Assembly: GCA_021203915.1 (NCBI GenBank) | Contig: JAJQAI010000037.1 | Span: forward strand, 1-19,153 | Length of the DNA stretch: 19,153 nucleotides | DNA from: Prevotella sp. | GTDB lineage: Bacteria; Bacteroidota; Bacteroidia; Bacteroidales; Bacteroidaceae | Direction: 5' to 3' | Part shown: piece after piece, positions 1 to 7,658 of the stretch | Layout of the letters: each line of letters starts with the position of its first letter | Position numbering within the stretch: position 1 is the first letter of the stretch | Position numbers and translations under genes: made by a program | Notes under the pieces: generated by a model | What the model was told of the DNA's origin: nothing | The model's database searches: none | Seen by the model: only the letters and a program-made list of their open reading frames with translations

Positions 1-5
1 GTTTA

Positions 6-470
6 TTATTTAAGCAAAATGGTATTATCTGGTAGATTCTTTATAGTATCGGCTTTAATAGTGTCACCCATCGCAACAGGTTTACCATTGCTTGTTTGGT
101 TTACCACACTTTGACCTTCTTGAGCGCCCTTAGGTCTAAAGGCTACTTGAGCTGCATTACCAAGGGTTAAAACGATTGCCACAATAGCTGCAGCCTTAAA
201 TAGTGGCATAAGTTTTTGAGTAATGGTCATCTTTCGTGCCTTAACAGGCTGAGGCTCTTCAATAATAGCCATTAGGCGCGCATCAAAATCTTCGCCCAAA
301 TTTACAGTCTTCCTATGGTCTTGTTCAAACACAAACAAATCTTTATATTTCATTAGACCAATAGGAACATCTTTTTGGCTAAAGAACGAGCGTAGGATAT
401 CCTCCTCACTAAGCGTTGTCTCGCAGTTCCAATAACGCTCTAAGAGCTGTTCTATATACTTATAGTCCAT
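6..470 (-). CDS. Putative single-TM anti-sigma partner of the ECF sigma factor
   Basis: This 154-residue protein is encoded directly behind the ECF sigma gene; the two reading frames share 11 nt, so translation is probably coupled. It has a charged N-terminal part (about 1-88, with an ERYWNCETTLSEE stretch at 11-23), one hydrophobic segment at about 90-111 likely to cross the inner membrane, and a polar C-terminal tail (112-154) containing a DTIKADTIK mini-repeat. This layout (cytoplasmic head, one TM, periplasmic tail, next to a sigma factor) fits a membrane anti-sigma protein that holds the sigma factor until a signal arrives. I recall similar sigma-linked proteins in Bacteroides, sometimes misnamed as pyruvate ferredoxin oxidoreductase; there is no oxidoreductase motif here. 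No zinc-binding anti-sigma HxxxCxxC motif is visible, so the role rests on context. The stop codon lies in the window, so the gene is complete. Confidence 0.6.
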   Translation of the reverse strand: MDYKYIEQLLERYWNCETTLSEEDILRSFFSQKDVPIGLMKYKDLFVFEQDHRKTVNLGEDFDARLMAIIEEPQPVKARKMTITQKLMPLFKAAAIVAIVLTLGNAAQVAFRPKGAQEGQSVVNQTSNGKPVAMGDTIKADTIKNLPDNTILLK

Positions 471-972
471 CTTTGTCGTACTGCTGATACTTTTGTTTTA
501 CCGTTTGTCTTGCTCTAAAGATATTGACCTTTACTTGTTCTTGAGAGATTCCTAGAATCTTGGCTATTTCGCGATAACTCTTACCTTCAAAATCACGCAA
601 GTGCATGCAACTTTTCTGTTTCTCTGGAAGTTGATCCACAATACGTTTAACTATCTCCATCCTATCCTTAGAATGCATAGTTTCATAAGGATCTGCTACC
701 ATATCAGCCACAGCTAAATTCTCTTCGATGGGTAGAAAAGAACTCGAGCCTAAGTGTTTTAAGCGGTCAAGCGAGAGGTTTCTGCATATAGTTAAGCTAA
801 ATGCCTCAATTGAAGATATACTATCCCAATCCTCTCTCTTATTCCAAACTTTTATCAGCGTATCCTGCACTATGTCCTCTGCCTCCTCGCGGCTTAACGT
901 AATTCTCAACGCCAAGCGATAAAGGATGTTTTTTAGTGGCAAGACATCATTGCGAAAACTGATATTTTTCAT
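460..972 (-). CDS. ECF-type RNA polymerase sigma factor
   Basis: A 170-residue sigma-70 family protein of the extracytoplasmic-function type, with only regions 2 and 4. Region 2 spans about 10-75 and carries DIVQDTLIKVW (33-43), the core-binding and -10 recognition helix. Region 4 spans about 108-160, with the helix-turn-helix SYREIAKILGISQEQVKVN (132-150) followed by FRAR. Length and domain order are normal for the family. It directs RNA polymerase to a small regulon that cannot be identified from this window. The ATG is preceded by AGGAGG at a 4-nt spacing, which supports this start. Downstream it overlaps its presumed anti-sigma gene. The 93-nt gap from argB could hold its own promoter, but only a weak match was found (ATTG, 19 nt, TAATCTTG on the minus strand), so read-through from argB is also possible. 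Confidence 0.92.
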   Translation of the reverse strand: MKNISFRNDVLPLKNILYRLALRITLSREEAEDIVQDTLIKVWNKREDWDSISSIEAFSLTICRNLSLDRLKHLGSSSFLPIEENLAVADMVADPYETMHSKDRMEIVKRIVDQLPEKQKSCMHLRDFEGKSYREIAKILGISQEQVKVNIFRARQTVKQKYQQYDKDGL

Positions 973-976
973 CTAG

Positions 977-982
977 CCTCCT
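977..982 (-). promoter_or_regulatory. Strong Shine-Dalgarno site (AGGAGG) for the sigma factor
   Basis: Minus-strand AGGAGG lies 4 nt before the ATG at 972. Bacteroidetes genes usually lack such sites, and the other starts in this window have no comparable one, so it stands out and supports the chosen start. Confidence 0.5.
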
Positions 983-1065
983 ATTTTAAGGACGATTTAG
1001 AAAGAGAAAAGTTACAAGATTAAGGTATATTAACAAAAAAACAATGAAAACTTAGACAAAGAATT

Positions 1066-1863
1066 CTAACTTTTTTCTTGCTCTTTTTTTGAAGGAACAA
1101 TCATTGTTCCATGAAGCCCGTCTATTTTAGTGACTTTGGTTATATTGACCTTGCTCACCCCAGAGGCTATCGCATCAAAAGCATTCTCTATCTTTGGAAG
1201 CATTCCATCGCTAATAACACCTTGAGAGGAAAGTTTTTCAAAATCTTCTGGAGTAATTATTGGTATTAGGCTATCTTCATTGTTTACGTCTTTAAGCACA
1301 CCTTCTTTTTCAAAACAGAAGATTAGCGTTACATCGTACGTCTTTGAAAGAGCTTTAGCCACTGCTGAAGCAATAGTATCTGCATTGGTGTTAAGAAGTG
1401 AACCTTTGCCATCATGGGTAAGAGGAGCTATGACGGGGGTAATCCCATTTTCTATTAGAAGGCTTAGCTTTTCAGCATCAACTCTATCAACGTCTCCAAC
1501 AAAACCATAGTCAATATCCCCTACTTCTCTTTTATGCGAAGTAATTATGTTAATATCTGCACCGGTAAGACCCAAAGCATTAACTTTCGAGGCCTGTAAA
1601 TGAGCTACAACTCTTTTGTTTACCAGTCCTGCGTAGACCATTGTTACAATCTCTAGGGTCTTTTCATCGGTAATTCTACGGCCTGAGTTCATTTTGGTTT
1701 CAACGCCAAGGCGTGAGGCAAAAAAAGTAGCTAATCTGCCTCCGCCATGAACGAGTATTTTGTAACCTTGGAGTTGACTAAAATCCTTAACAAGCCCTAG
1801 AAGGGCTTGTTGATCCTCTAGGATGGCCCCACCTACCTTAACTATGGTCAGTTTTTCTTTCAT
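1066..1863 (-). CDS. argB: Acetylglutamate kinase (ArgB), possibly acting on N-succinylglutamate
   Basis: A 265-residue amino-acid kinase that phosphorylates an N-acylated glutamate, the second step of arginine synthesis in the cytoplasm. Visible family features are the N-terminal phosphate-binding KVGG (K9-G12), HGGG (39-42), GRRITD (61-66, which holds the acyl-glutamate-binding Arg), LNTNADTIA (157-165) and the nucleotide-side FEKEGVL (184-190). Several Bacteroides species make arginine through N-succinyl rather than N-acetyl intermediates, so the natural substrate here may be N-succinylglutamate; the sequence alone does not decide this. It lies 25 nt downstream of speA on the same strand, so an arginine-making and an arginine-consuming enzyme appear to be co-transcribed. 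A short weak hairpin (AAAAGG/CCTTTT) falls in that gap. Length is normal and the C-terminus is Lys/Glu-rich. Confidence 0.93.
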   Translation of the reverse strand: MKEKLTIVKVGGAILEDQQALLGLVKDFSQLQGYKILVHGGGRLATFFASRLGVETKMNSGRRITDEKTLEIVTMVYAGLVNKRVVAHLQASKVNALGLTGADINIITSHKREVGDIDYGFVGDVDRVDAEKLSLLIENGITPVIAPLTHDGKGSLLNTNADTIASAVAKALSKTYDVTLIFCFEKEGVLKDVNNEDSLIPIITPEDFEKLSSQGVISDGMLPKIENAFDAIASGVSKVNITKVTKIDGLHGTMIVPSKKEQEKS

Positions 1864-1888
1864 ATATAGCTAAAAAAGGCTTTCCTTT

Positions 1889-3781
1889 TCACTCCAAATA
1901 AGTGTATCCATAGAGTCCCGAACGATAGTTAGAAAGGAATTCCTTTCCTTCTTCAAGCGTTATCTTACCTTCACGAACACTCTTGGTTACCCACATTTCA
2001 AGTTGCCTTACCAATTTCTTTGGACTATATTGAACGTACTGAAGAACTTCCGCTACAGTCTCACCATCAATAACTTGATCGATATGATAGTGACCATCCT
2101 TTATGGTTATATGTGCAGCATTTGTGACACCAAAGAGATTGTGCATATCACCTAGAATCTCTTGATAAGCTCCAACTAGGAAAACACCAAGATAATAGGG
2201 CTCTGACTTGCGAAGCGTGTGTACTGGAAGGATATTAGATATATTGCGGTTCGTAACAAAATTTATTATCTTTCCATCACTATCACAGGTAATATCTTGA
2301 AGCGTAGCACTGCGAGTGGGACGATCATCAAGGCGTTGCAGTGGCATAATGGGGAACACCTGATCCAAAGCCCACACATCAGTAAGAGATTGGAATAAAG
2401 AGAAATTACAGAAATATTTATCAGCTAGTAGCTTGTCCAAAGACTTTAATTCCTCTGGCTTGTGTTTAAGACCCTTAACTAGCGAATTTACTTCTCTACA
2501 AAGAGTCCAATACATTCTTTCAATCTCAGCTCTAGTTCTTAGGTCAACTATTCCATGACTAAAAAGATCAAGAGCTTCCTCACGTATTTGTTGAGCATCA
2601 TGCCAATCCTCTAGCATAGTACGGACATTGAGGTCCTCCATTATAGCAAAGAGGTCTTTAACTAATTGATGGGAATTCTCACTTGGCTCAAAGTCATCAT
2701 CCATCTCTGGTAAAGAAGCTGTCTCAAGAACATCAATTACTAGTACTGAGTGATGTGCTGAAAGAGAGCGCCCACTTTCTGTTATAATGTTGGGGTGACT
2801 TAGACCATTTAAATCGGCTGCTTCCACAAAAGTTGAAATACAGTCGTTTACATACTCTTGTATTGAATAGTTCACACTGCTCTCGCTATTAGGAGAACGT
2901 GTTCCATCGTAATCTACACCAAGACCACCACCGCAATCAACAAACTCTACATTATATCCCATTTTATGGAGTTGAATATAGAAATGTGAGGCCTCACGAA
3001 GTGCGGTCTGAATACGACGTATCTTTGTAATCTGACTTCCGATGTGGAAATGAATCATTCTTAGGCAGTCCTTCATTTCCTTTTTGTCTAGTATCTCAAG
3101 AGCATTGAGTAGTTCTGAGCTAGTTAGTCCGAACTTACTTGCATCACCTCCACTTTCTTCCCATTTGCCACTTCCAGAAGAAGCTAGTTTTATACGTATG
3201 CCAAGATTTGGCTTTACTCCTAACTTCTTTGCTGCACGAGCAATCGTTTCTAGTTCATTGAGTTTTTCAACTACAATAAAAATTCTCTTACCCATCTTTT
3301 GGGCTAGTAGAGCAAGTTCTATGTAGCTTTGGTCCTTATAGCCATTACAAATAATGAGAGAGTCTGATAGGCTTTGAACAGCTATCACAGCATGAAGTTC
3401 TGGCTTTGAACCTGCCTCTAAGCCGAGATTAAATTTCTCTCCATGAGAGATGATTTCCTCAACGACAGGTTTCATTTGGTTTACTTTGATGGGATAGATA
3501 ATGAAATTCTCTCCCTTAAAGCCATATTCATCAGCGGCCTCCTTAAAACAACTCCAAGTCTTTTCAATCCTACTATCAATGATGTCGGGGAAACGGAGTA
3601 AAACAGGAGTATTTACATCGCGTAGGGATAGTTCATCAATCACATCAATGATATCGATTTGCACATCGTCCTTATTAGGAGAGACGTATACATTACCTTT
3701 TTCATTGATACCAAAGAAAGACGTTCCCCAACCTTTGATGTTGTAAAGCTCATTTGAGTCTTCAATCGTCCATTTCTTCAT
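1889..3781 (-). CDS. speA: Biosynthetic arginine decarboxylase (SpeA)
   Basis: A 630-residue PLP-dependent, fold III decarboxylase that converts arginine to agmatine, the entry to putrescine and spermidine synthesis. K99 in YPIKVNQ (96-102) is the expected PLP Schiff-base lysine. HFHIGSQ (244-250), VDCGGGLGVDYDG (281-293) and ESGRS (335-339) form the cofactor site in the TIM barrel. DITCDSDG (496-503) carries the catalytic Cys (C499) and Asp residues that reach across the dimer interface. The length matches the roughly 630-residue biosynthetic enzymes rather than the acid-inducible AdiA type. It starts 14 nt after the aroK stop and is followed 25 nt later by argB, inside a minus-strand operon led by topA. 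No agmatine-processing gene (aguA/aguB or speB) is present in the window. Confidence 0.95.
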   Translation of the reverse strand: MKKWTIEDSNELYNIKGWGTSFFGINEKGNVYVSPNKDDVQIDIIDVIDELSLRDVNTPVLLRFPDIIDSRIEKTWSCFKEAADEYGFKGENFIIYPIKVNQMKPVVEEIISHGEKFNLGLEAGSKPELHAVIAVQSLSDSLIICNGYKDQSYIELALLAQKMGKRIFIVVEKLNELETIARAAKKLGVKPNLGIRIKLASSGSGKWEESGGDASKFGLTSSELLNALEILDKKEMKDCLRMIHFHIGSQITKIRRIQTALREASHFYIQLHKMGYNVEFVDCGGGLGVDYDGTRSPNSESSVNYSIQEYVNDCISTFVEAADLNGLSHPNIITESGRSLSAHHSVLVIDVLETASLPEMDDDFEPSENSHQLVKDLFAIMEDLNVRTMLEDWHDAQQIREEALDLFSHGIVDLRTRAEIERMYWTLCREVNSLVKGLKHKPEELKSLDKLLADKYFCNFSLFQSLTDVWALDQVFPIMPLQRLDDRPTRSATLQDITCDSDGKIINFVTNRNISNILPVHTLRKSEPYYLGVFLVGAYQEILGDMHNLFGVTNAAHITIKDGHYHIDQVIDGETVAEVLQYVQYSPKKLVRQLEMWVTKSVREGKITLEEGKEFLSNYRSGLYGYTYLE

Positions 3782-3795
3782 CGCGAGTAAAGTTT

Positions 3796-4323
3796 TTAAA
3801 TGTTAAGCATTTTCCGTAGGCTCTCTACAGAAGTCTTGATTTTATTATAATCATCAAGCATTGTAACATCATGCTTGTATTTTGCTTTAAGATAATACTT
3901 CTCGCGCGCCATGAGTTGTTCCTCGATGAATTGGCGCATTTCTTCGGGAGTTTTCCCCTTCAAGAGTGGTCTTACAGTCTTGCCCATCTTAAGATGTCCA
4001 AGAAGAACATCGGTTGAGGCCTTTAGGTAAACTGTATCACCTTGAGAGTTCATATAGTCCATGTTATCAAAGAAACATGGAGTACCTCCTCCACAACTTA
4101 TCACAACATCCTCAAATTCTGCGACCTCATGCAATAGATTGCACTCAATCTTTCTAAAGCCATCCTCTCCATATTGAGAAAATAACTCAGAAATCGTCTT
4201 GCGCATTCTTTGCTCTATATACCAATCTAGGTCATAAAACTGAACTCCTAATTCCTTAGCTAGGACTTTACCAAGGGTTGTTTTCCCAGCCCCCATATAA
4301 CCTAGAATGATTATTCTCTTCAT
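3796..4323 (-). CDS. aroK: Shikimate kinase
   Basis: A 175-residue P-loop kinase that phosphorylates shikimate to shikimate 3-phosphate in the chorismate pathway. The Walker A loop GYMGAGKTT is at 8-16. DLD at 31-33 supplies the Mg/shikimate-binding Asp, and R57 (GFRKIE) and CGGGTP (77-82) complete the substrate pocket. RPLL (118-121) lies in the lid, and R140 in MARE is the conserved C-terminal Arg. The length is typical. It begins only 3 nt after the topA stop and ends 14 nt before speA, so it is surely co-transcribed with both. No other aromatic pathway genes are nearby. I see nothing abnormal in the protein. Confidence 0.95.
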   Translation of the reverse strand: MKRIIILGYMGAGKTTLGKVLAKELGVQFYDLDWYIEQRMRKTISELFSQYGEDGFRKIECNLLHEVAEFEDVVISCGGGTPCFFDNMDYMNSQGDTVYLKASTDVLLGHLKMGKTVRPLLKGKTPEEMRQFIEEQLMAREKYYLKAKYKHDVTMLDDYNKIKTSVESLRKMLNI

Positions 4324-4326
4324 TCT

Positions 4327-6633
4327 TTACTTCTTAGCGCTTTTAATTATTTCCAAACACTCAGCCATAGAGAGTTCTGAGGCTTTAGCGTGTTTTGCCT
4401 TGGGCAAACGATAATTTTTACCCTCATACACGATATAAGGACCATATCGCCCATTCATAATCTCTAGCTTTGGATCAGTTTCAAAAACCTTTATATGACG
4501 CTTTTTTTCTTGGTCGCGCTTCCCCTTTATTAGCTCTATAGCATCCTCAAGTGTTATGCTAAATGGATCCATAGTCTTTGGAATAGAGACATATTTATGG
4601 TCGTGCATGACATATGGGCCATATTTACCGAGACCAATTTGCACAGGTGAGTTTTCAAATTCTCCCACTATACGCGGTAATTTGAATAATTCTAATGCCT
4701 CTTCTAAAGTTATAGTAGCCATACTTTTATCCGCTGGCAGTTGAGCAAAGCGAGGTTTTTCTTTATCTTCTGCATTGCCTATTTGCACAACAGGACCAAA
4801 GCGCCCAATTTTCACAAAGATGGGTCTACCACTAGAAGGATCTATTCCCAACTCGCGCTCACCTACCTTATGTTTCTCTCTGGAATTCATAGACTTCTCA
4901 ACGCTCGGGGCAAAGTCTTTATAAAAATTCTTTATCATCCCTGCCCATTGTGACTTACCCTCAGCAATATTGTCAAATTGGCGTTCCACTTTCGCTGTAA
5001 AGTTATAATCCATGATTGCTGGGAAGTTTTGCATCAAGAAATCATTGGTTACTATACCAATGTCAGTTGGGATAAGCTTACCCTTCTCTTTACCAAAGAT
5101 TTCTGTTTTATCTTTGCTAGTTATCTTACCCGAAGACAAAGTATCTATGGTGCACCCTAACTCATGGCCTTTTATATCGCCTTTTTTTACGTATTCTCTT
5201 TGTTGTATTGTGCTAATTATTGGAGCATAGGTAGATGGGCGACCAATTCCTAGTTCCTCAAGTTTATGAACTAAGCTTGCCTCAGTGTAACGCAGTGGAG
5301 CTTGAGTATATCGTTGCGTGGAAGTTATCTGTTTGTATTGAAGGTTATCGCCCTTCTTAACAGAGGGCAAAATACTACTTTCTTCCTCTTTAGAGGAATC
5401 TTCCTCATCTAAAGACTCTCTATATACTTTCAAAAAGCCATCAAACTTAATTACCTCACCGGTAGCTATGAATTTCTCCTTTTTACCATCTACGCTAATG
5501 TTTAAGGTTGTTTTCTCCATCTGGGCATCAGCCATTTGGCTTGCAAGAGTTCTTTTCCAGATAAGATCATAAAGGCGTTTTTCCTGGTGTGTCCCCTCAA
5601 TTTCCGTTTCTGTCATATAAGTAGGACGAATAGCCTCATGAGCCTCTTGTGCCCCTTTAGAGCTAGTTTGATACTGCCTTGGGCGGCTATATTGCTCTCC
5701 GTATAGATTAATAATTTCACTTTTGCAAGAATTGATGCAGAGTGAGGACAAATTTACAGAGTCAGTACGCATATATGTGATACGGCCACTCTCGTATAGC
5801 CGTTGAGCAACCATCATAGTCTGCGACACTGTAAATCCAAGCTTTCTAGCTGCTTCCTGTTGCAATGTTGAAGTAGTAAATGGAGGAGCAGGACTACGTT
5901 TTACTGGCTTCTTAACTACATCACTTATCTTAAATTCGGCCGTGTTACAATGCTCTAGAAATTCTAGGGCTTCCTTGCGTGTAGAAAAACGCTTGTCTAA
6001 TTCTGTCTTAACGTCTTGAGACGTTCCGTCATCTAAGAGAACTGAAAATACTGCATTTACTCTAAAATAAGTCTCGCTCTTAAAAGCTTGAATTTCTCGT
6101 TCTTTATCGACTAAGAGTCTTACTGCAACACTTTGAACTCTTCCTGCTGACAAAGCAGGCTTAACTTTTCGCCATAAAACAGGGGATATTTTAAATCCAA
6201 CTATACGGTCAAGCACTCTACGTGCTTGCTGAGCATTCACTAGGTTCATATCAAGCGAACGCGGATGCTTTATAGCATCTAATATAGCAGACTTAGTAAT
6301 CTCGTGGAAAACAATGCGCTTGGTTGTATTCTCATCAAGCCCAAGTACCTCACAAAGATGCCATGAAATAGCTTCTCCTTCGCGGTCTTCATCAGAAGCA
6401 AGCCAAACAGTTTCTGCCTTTTTTGCATTATTCTTTAAATCTGTTACAATCTTTTTCTTTTCTGAAGGAATCTCGTAATCAGGCTTTAAAGTATCTAAGT
6501 CTATGCTTAGTTCTTTCTTTTTTAGATCTCGAATATGCCCATAACTAGACATAACCTTAAAATCATTACCTAAGAACTTTTCTATAGTCTTTGCCTTTGC
6601 AGGACTCTCTACAATAACCAAGTTCGTTTGCAT
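4327..6633 (-). CDS. topA: DNA topoisomerase I (type IA)
   Basis: A 768-residue enzyme that relaxes negative supercoils by cutting and passing one strand. The N-terminal Toprim domain includes E9 (VIVESPAKAKT) and DEDREGE (81-87). LSAGRVQSVA (161-170) and GAQEAHEAIRPT (327-338) are core type IA motifs, and the cleaving tyrosine is Y287 in ITYMRTDS. The C-terminal part lacks Cys4 zinc fingers; it has at least three glycine-rich repeats centred on GRFGP (610-614), GKYGPY (669-674) and GRYGPY (728-733), each followed by a PxxxD/LxxAxELI-type segment. This is the zinc-free C-terminal arrangement found in many non-enteric bacteria. It is the first gene of the topA-aroK-speA-argB cluster, behind a consensus -7 element, and it starts at the ATG at 6633. 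Confidence 0.96.
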   Translation of the reverse strand: MQTNLVIVESPAKAKTIEKFLGNDFKVMSSYGHIRDLKKKELSIDLDTLKPDYEIPSEKKKIVTDLKNNAKKAETVWLASDEDREGEAISWHLCEVLGLDENTTKRIVFHEITKSAILDAIKHPRSLDMNLVNAQQARRVLDRIVGFKISPVLWRKVKPALSAGRVQSVAVRLLVDKEREIQAFKSETYFRVNAVFSVLLDDGTSQDVKTELDKRFSTRKEALEFLEHCNTAEFKISDVVKKPVKRSPAPPFTTSTLQQEAARKLGFTVSQTMMVAQRLYESGRITYMRTDSVNLSSLCINSCKSEIINLYGEQYSRPRQYQTSSKGAQEAHEAIRPTYMTETEIEGTHQEKRLYDLIWKRTLASQMADAQMEKTTLNISVDGKKEKFIATGEVIKFDGFLKVYRESLDEEDSSKEEESSILPSVKKGDNLQYKQITSTQRYTQAPLRYTEASLVHKLEELGIGRPSTYAPIISTIQQREYVKKGDIKGHELGCTIDTLSSGKITSKDKTEIFGKEKGKLIPTDIGIVTNDFLMQNFPAIMDYNFTAKVERQFDNIAEGKSQWAGMIKNFYKDFAPSVEKSMNSREKHKVGERELGIDPSSGRPIFVKIGRFGPVVQIGNAEDKEKPRFAQLPADKSMATITLEEALELFKLPRIVGEFENSPVQIGLGKYGPYVMHDHKYVSIPKTMDPFSITLEDAIELIKGKRDQEKKRHIKVFETDPKLEIMNGRYGPYIVYEGKNYRLPKAKHAKASELSMAECLEIIKSAKK

Positions 6634-6662
6634 TTCGGTGTTTTAGATTTTTGTTTAGGCCG

Positions 6663-6670
6663 CAAAAGTA
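6663..6670 (-). promoter_or_regulatory. Bacteroidetes -7 promoter element for topA operon
   Basis: The minus strand reads TACTTTTG, a full match to the Bacteroidetes housekeeping -7 consensus TAnnTTTG. It lies 29 nt before the topA ATG, implying a leader of about 22 nt. No clear TTTG was found 19-21 bp upstream. It would serve the whole topA-aroK-speA-argB cluster. Confidence 0.6.
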
Positions 6671-6697
6671 AACAAAACTTTTACATACACCTTATAT

Positions 6698-6719
6698 AAA
6701 AAGGAAGTTCCCCCTTTTT
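6698..6719 (-). terminator. Candidate intrinsic terminator between NUDIX gene and topA
   Basis: On the minus strand AAAAAGG and CCTTTTT form a 7-bp stem around an 8-nt loop, with the T-run partly inside the stem. It could end transcripts from the NUDIX gene just before the topA promoter. The structure is symmetric enough to work in either direction. The stem is mostly A-T, so confidence is low. Confidence 0.35.
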
Positions 6720-6767
6720 TTAGTTTTTTTACCTTTATTTAAGAAAATAAGGGTTGGGCGCATTTCT

Positions 6768-6793
6768 TTAGAAAATCTATCAAGATTTTCTAA
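6768..6793. repeat. Perfect 11-bp inverted repeat downstream of the NUDIX gene
   Basis: TTAGAAAATCT and its exact reverse complement AGATTTTCTAA are separated by 4 nt (ATCA), about 40 nt past the NUDIX stop. No T-tract follows on the minus strand, so it is not a standard terminator; it could be an mRNA 3'-end stabilising hairpin or a protein-binding site. A second imperfect hairpin (10-bp arms, one mismatch) lies at 6731-6754. Confidence 0.5.
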
Positions 6794-6835
6794 GTCTAAA
6801 AGTGAAGTAATACCCTAGAAAAATAAATAAAAACT

Positions 6836-7366
6836 TTAAATCTGTGTCCCTCGCATCTTAAGATACTCATATAAAGCTTGTCTTACAGCACGAAGTCCAA
6901 AGAGTTCAGGATGGATATCTTCAGGAGCAACCCAAAGACAATCAGCTGCATCATCACCTGCCTCAAGTTGACTAACGTCCTCGACCTGACAAACAAAGAA
7001 AAGGTCAAGAATCTGTACATCAAGGCCAGAATAAAGATATTTGTTGGGTAGGCTGAAAAGGTATTTTACACCAGTTACTTTAAGTCCTGTTTCTTCTGCA
7101 ACCTCTCTTACAACACTTTCTTCTGCAGTTTCTAAGATATCAACAAAACCTCCGGGTAAATCAAGTGTACCCTTAGATGGTTCATACTTGCGACGAGCAA
7201 CTAACAACTCTCCTTTGCTATTGGTAATAAAAGCCACAACAGCTGCAGCAGGGTTCATAAAGTATTCAAAATCGCAATTTTCGCATTTTTTGCTCTTGGG
7301 TGAATTGGTCTCGAAATGATGACTACCACAAACGGGGCATCGCTCGAATTTGTCCAATAGATTCAT
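6836..7366 (-). CDS. NUDIX hydrolase with N-terminal zinc ribbon
   Basis: A 176-residue NUDIX pyrophosphohydrolase. The NUDIX box runs from G73 to L95 (GFVDILE, then REVAEETGL), with the catalytic REVAEE at 87-92 and all consensus positions present. An N-terminal four-Cys zinc ribbon uses CPVC (C10, C13) and CENC (C28, C31), as in NADH pyrophosphatase-like proteins, but the large N-terminal domain of true NudC is absent and the NudC-specific region after the NUDIX box is not recognisable. The substrate is therefore unknown; nucleotide sugars, NADH-like dinucleotides or damaged nucleotides are all possible. It is likely soluble and cytoplasmic. It is separated from topA by about 200 nt with candidate terminator structures, so it is probably a separate transcript, perhaps shared with the small ORF region just upstream. 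Confidence 0.88.
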   Translation of the reverse strand: MNLLDKFERCPVCGSHHFETNSPKSKKCENCDFEYFMNPAAAVVAFITNSKGELLVARRKYEPSKGTLDLPGGFVDILETAEESVVREVAEETGLKVTGVKYLFSLPNKYLYSGLDVQILDLFFVCQVEDVSQLEAGDDAADCLWVAPEDIHPELFGLRAVRQALYEYLKMRGTQI

Positions 7367-7376
7367 AACTTTAGTT

Positions 7377-7536
7377 TTATCTTCTTTTAGGAATTGGGCA
7401 TAGCGACAACAAAAAAGCCAATGTCACCATGAAAAAGGCCACAATCGTCATAAAGGGCATACTTATCTTTTGTGGGCATACTTCCTAGTATAGCCACACA
7501 TAAAAGTGCAAGAATGCTTAAAAATCCTTTATTCAC
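7377..7536 (-). other. Candidate small hydrophobic protein gene, possibly frameshifted
   Basis: Two short minus-strand frames overlap here. Frame A opens with GTG at 7536 and ends at TAA 7387 (49 residues); it begins VNKGFLSILALLCVAILGSM, a membrane-segment-like run. Frame B is open from just after a TAG at 7487-7485 to TAA at 7377 (ATG at 7460 gives 27 residues); it contains MTIVAFFMVTLAFLLSL and ends PIPKRR, a typical TM segment with a positive flank. Joining A to B by a +1 shift near 7485 would give a two-TM protein of about 50 residues ending 10 nt before the NUDIX start. This could be a frameshift-inactivated small membrane protein gene, one intact small ORF (A or B), or chance in T-rich DNA. 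No homologue is recognised. Confidence 0.3.
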
Positions 7537-7601
7537 TTTAGTTAAGAGATTAGAAATGTTTACGGCGTTTAAACCATCTGCAATATTACAAAAAAAATAT
7601 T

Positions 7602-7609
7602 TATCTTTG
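7602..7609 (+). promoter_or_regulatory. Bacteroidetes -7 promoter element for the esterase gene
   Basis: TATCTTTG matches TAnnTTTG exactly and lies 49 nt before the esterase ATG at 7659. A weak upstream element (TCTG at 7577-7580) is 21 nt away. Between 9502 and 9560 no comparable element precedes the MATE gene, so this promoter may drive all three plus-strand genes. Confidence 0.5.
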
Positions 7610-7658
7610 CACGATTCGTATTGATTATTTTCTTAAAAAGTAATTTTCTCGCCTTAAT

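Noticed and set aside
1872..1889. Short hairpin (AAAAGG/CCTTTT, 4-nt loop) between speA and argB
   Set aside because: Only 6 bp, mostly A-T, and it includes the speA stop codon; too weak to call a terminator in a 25-nt operon gap.
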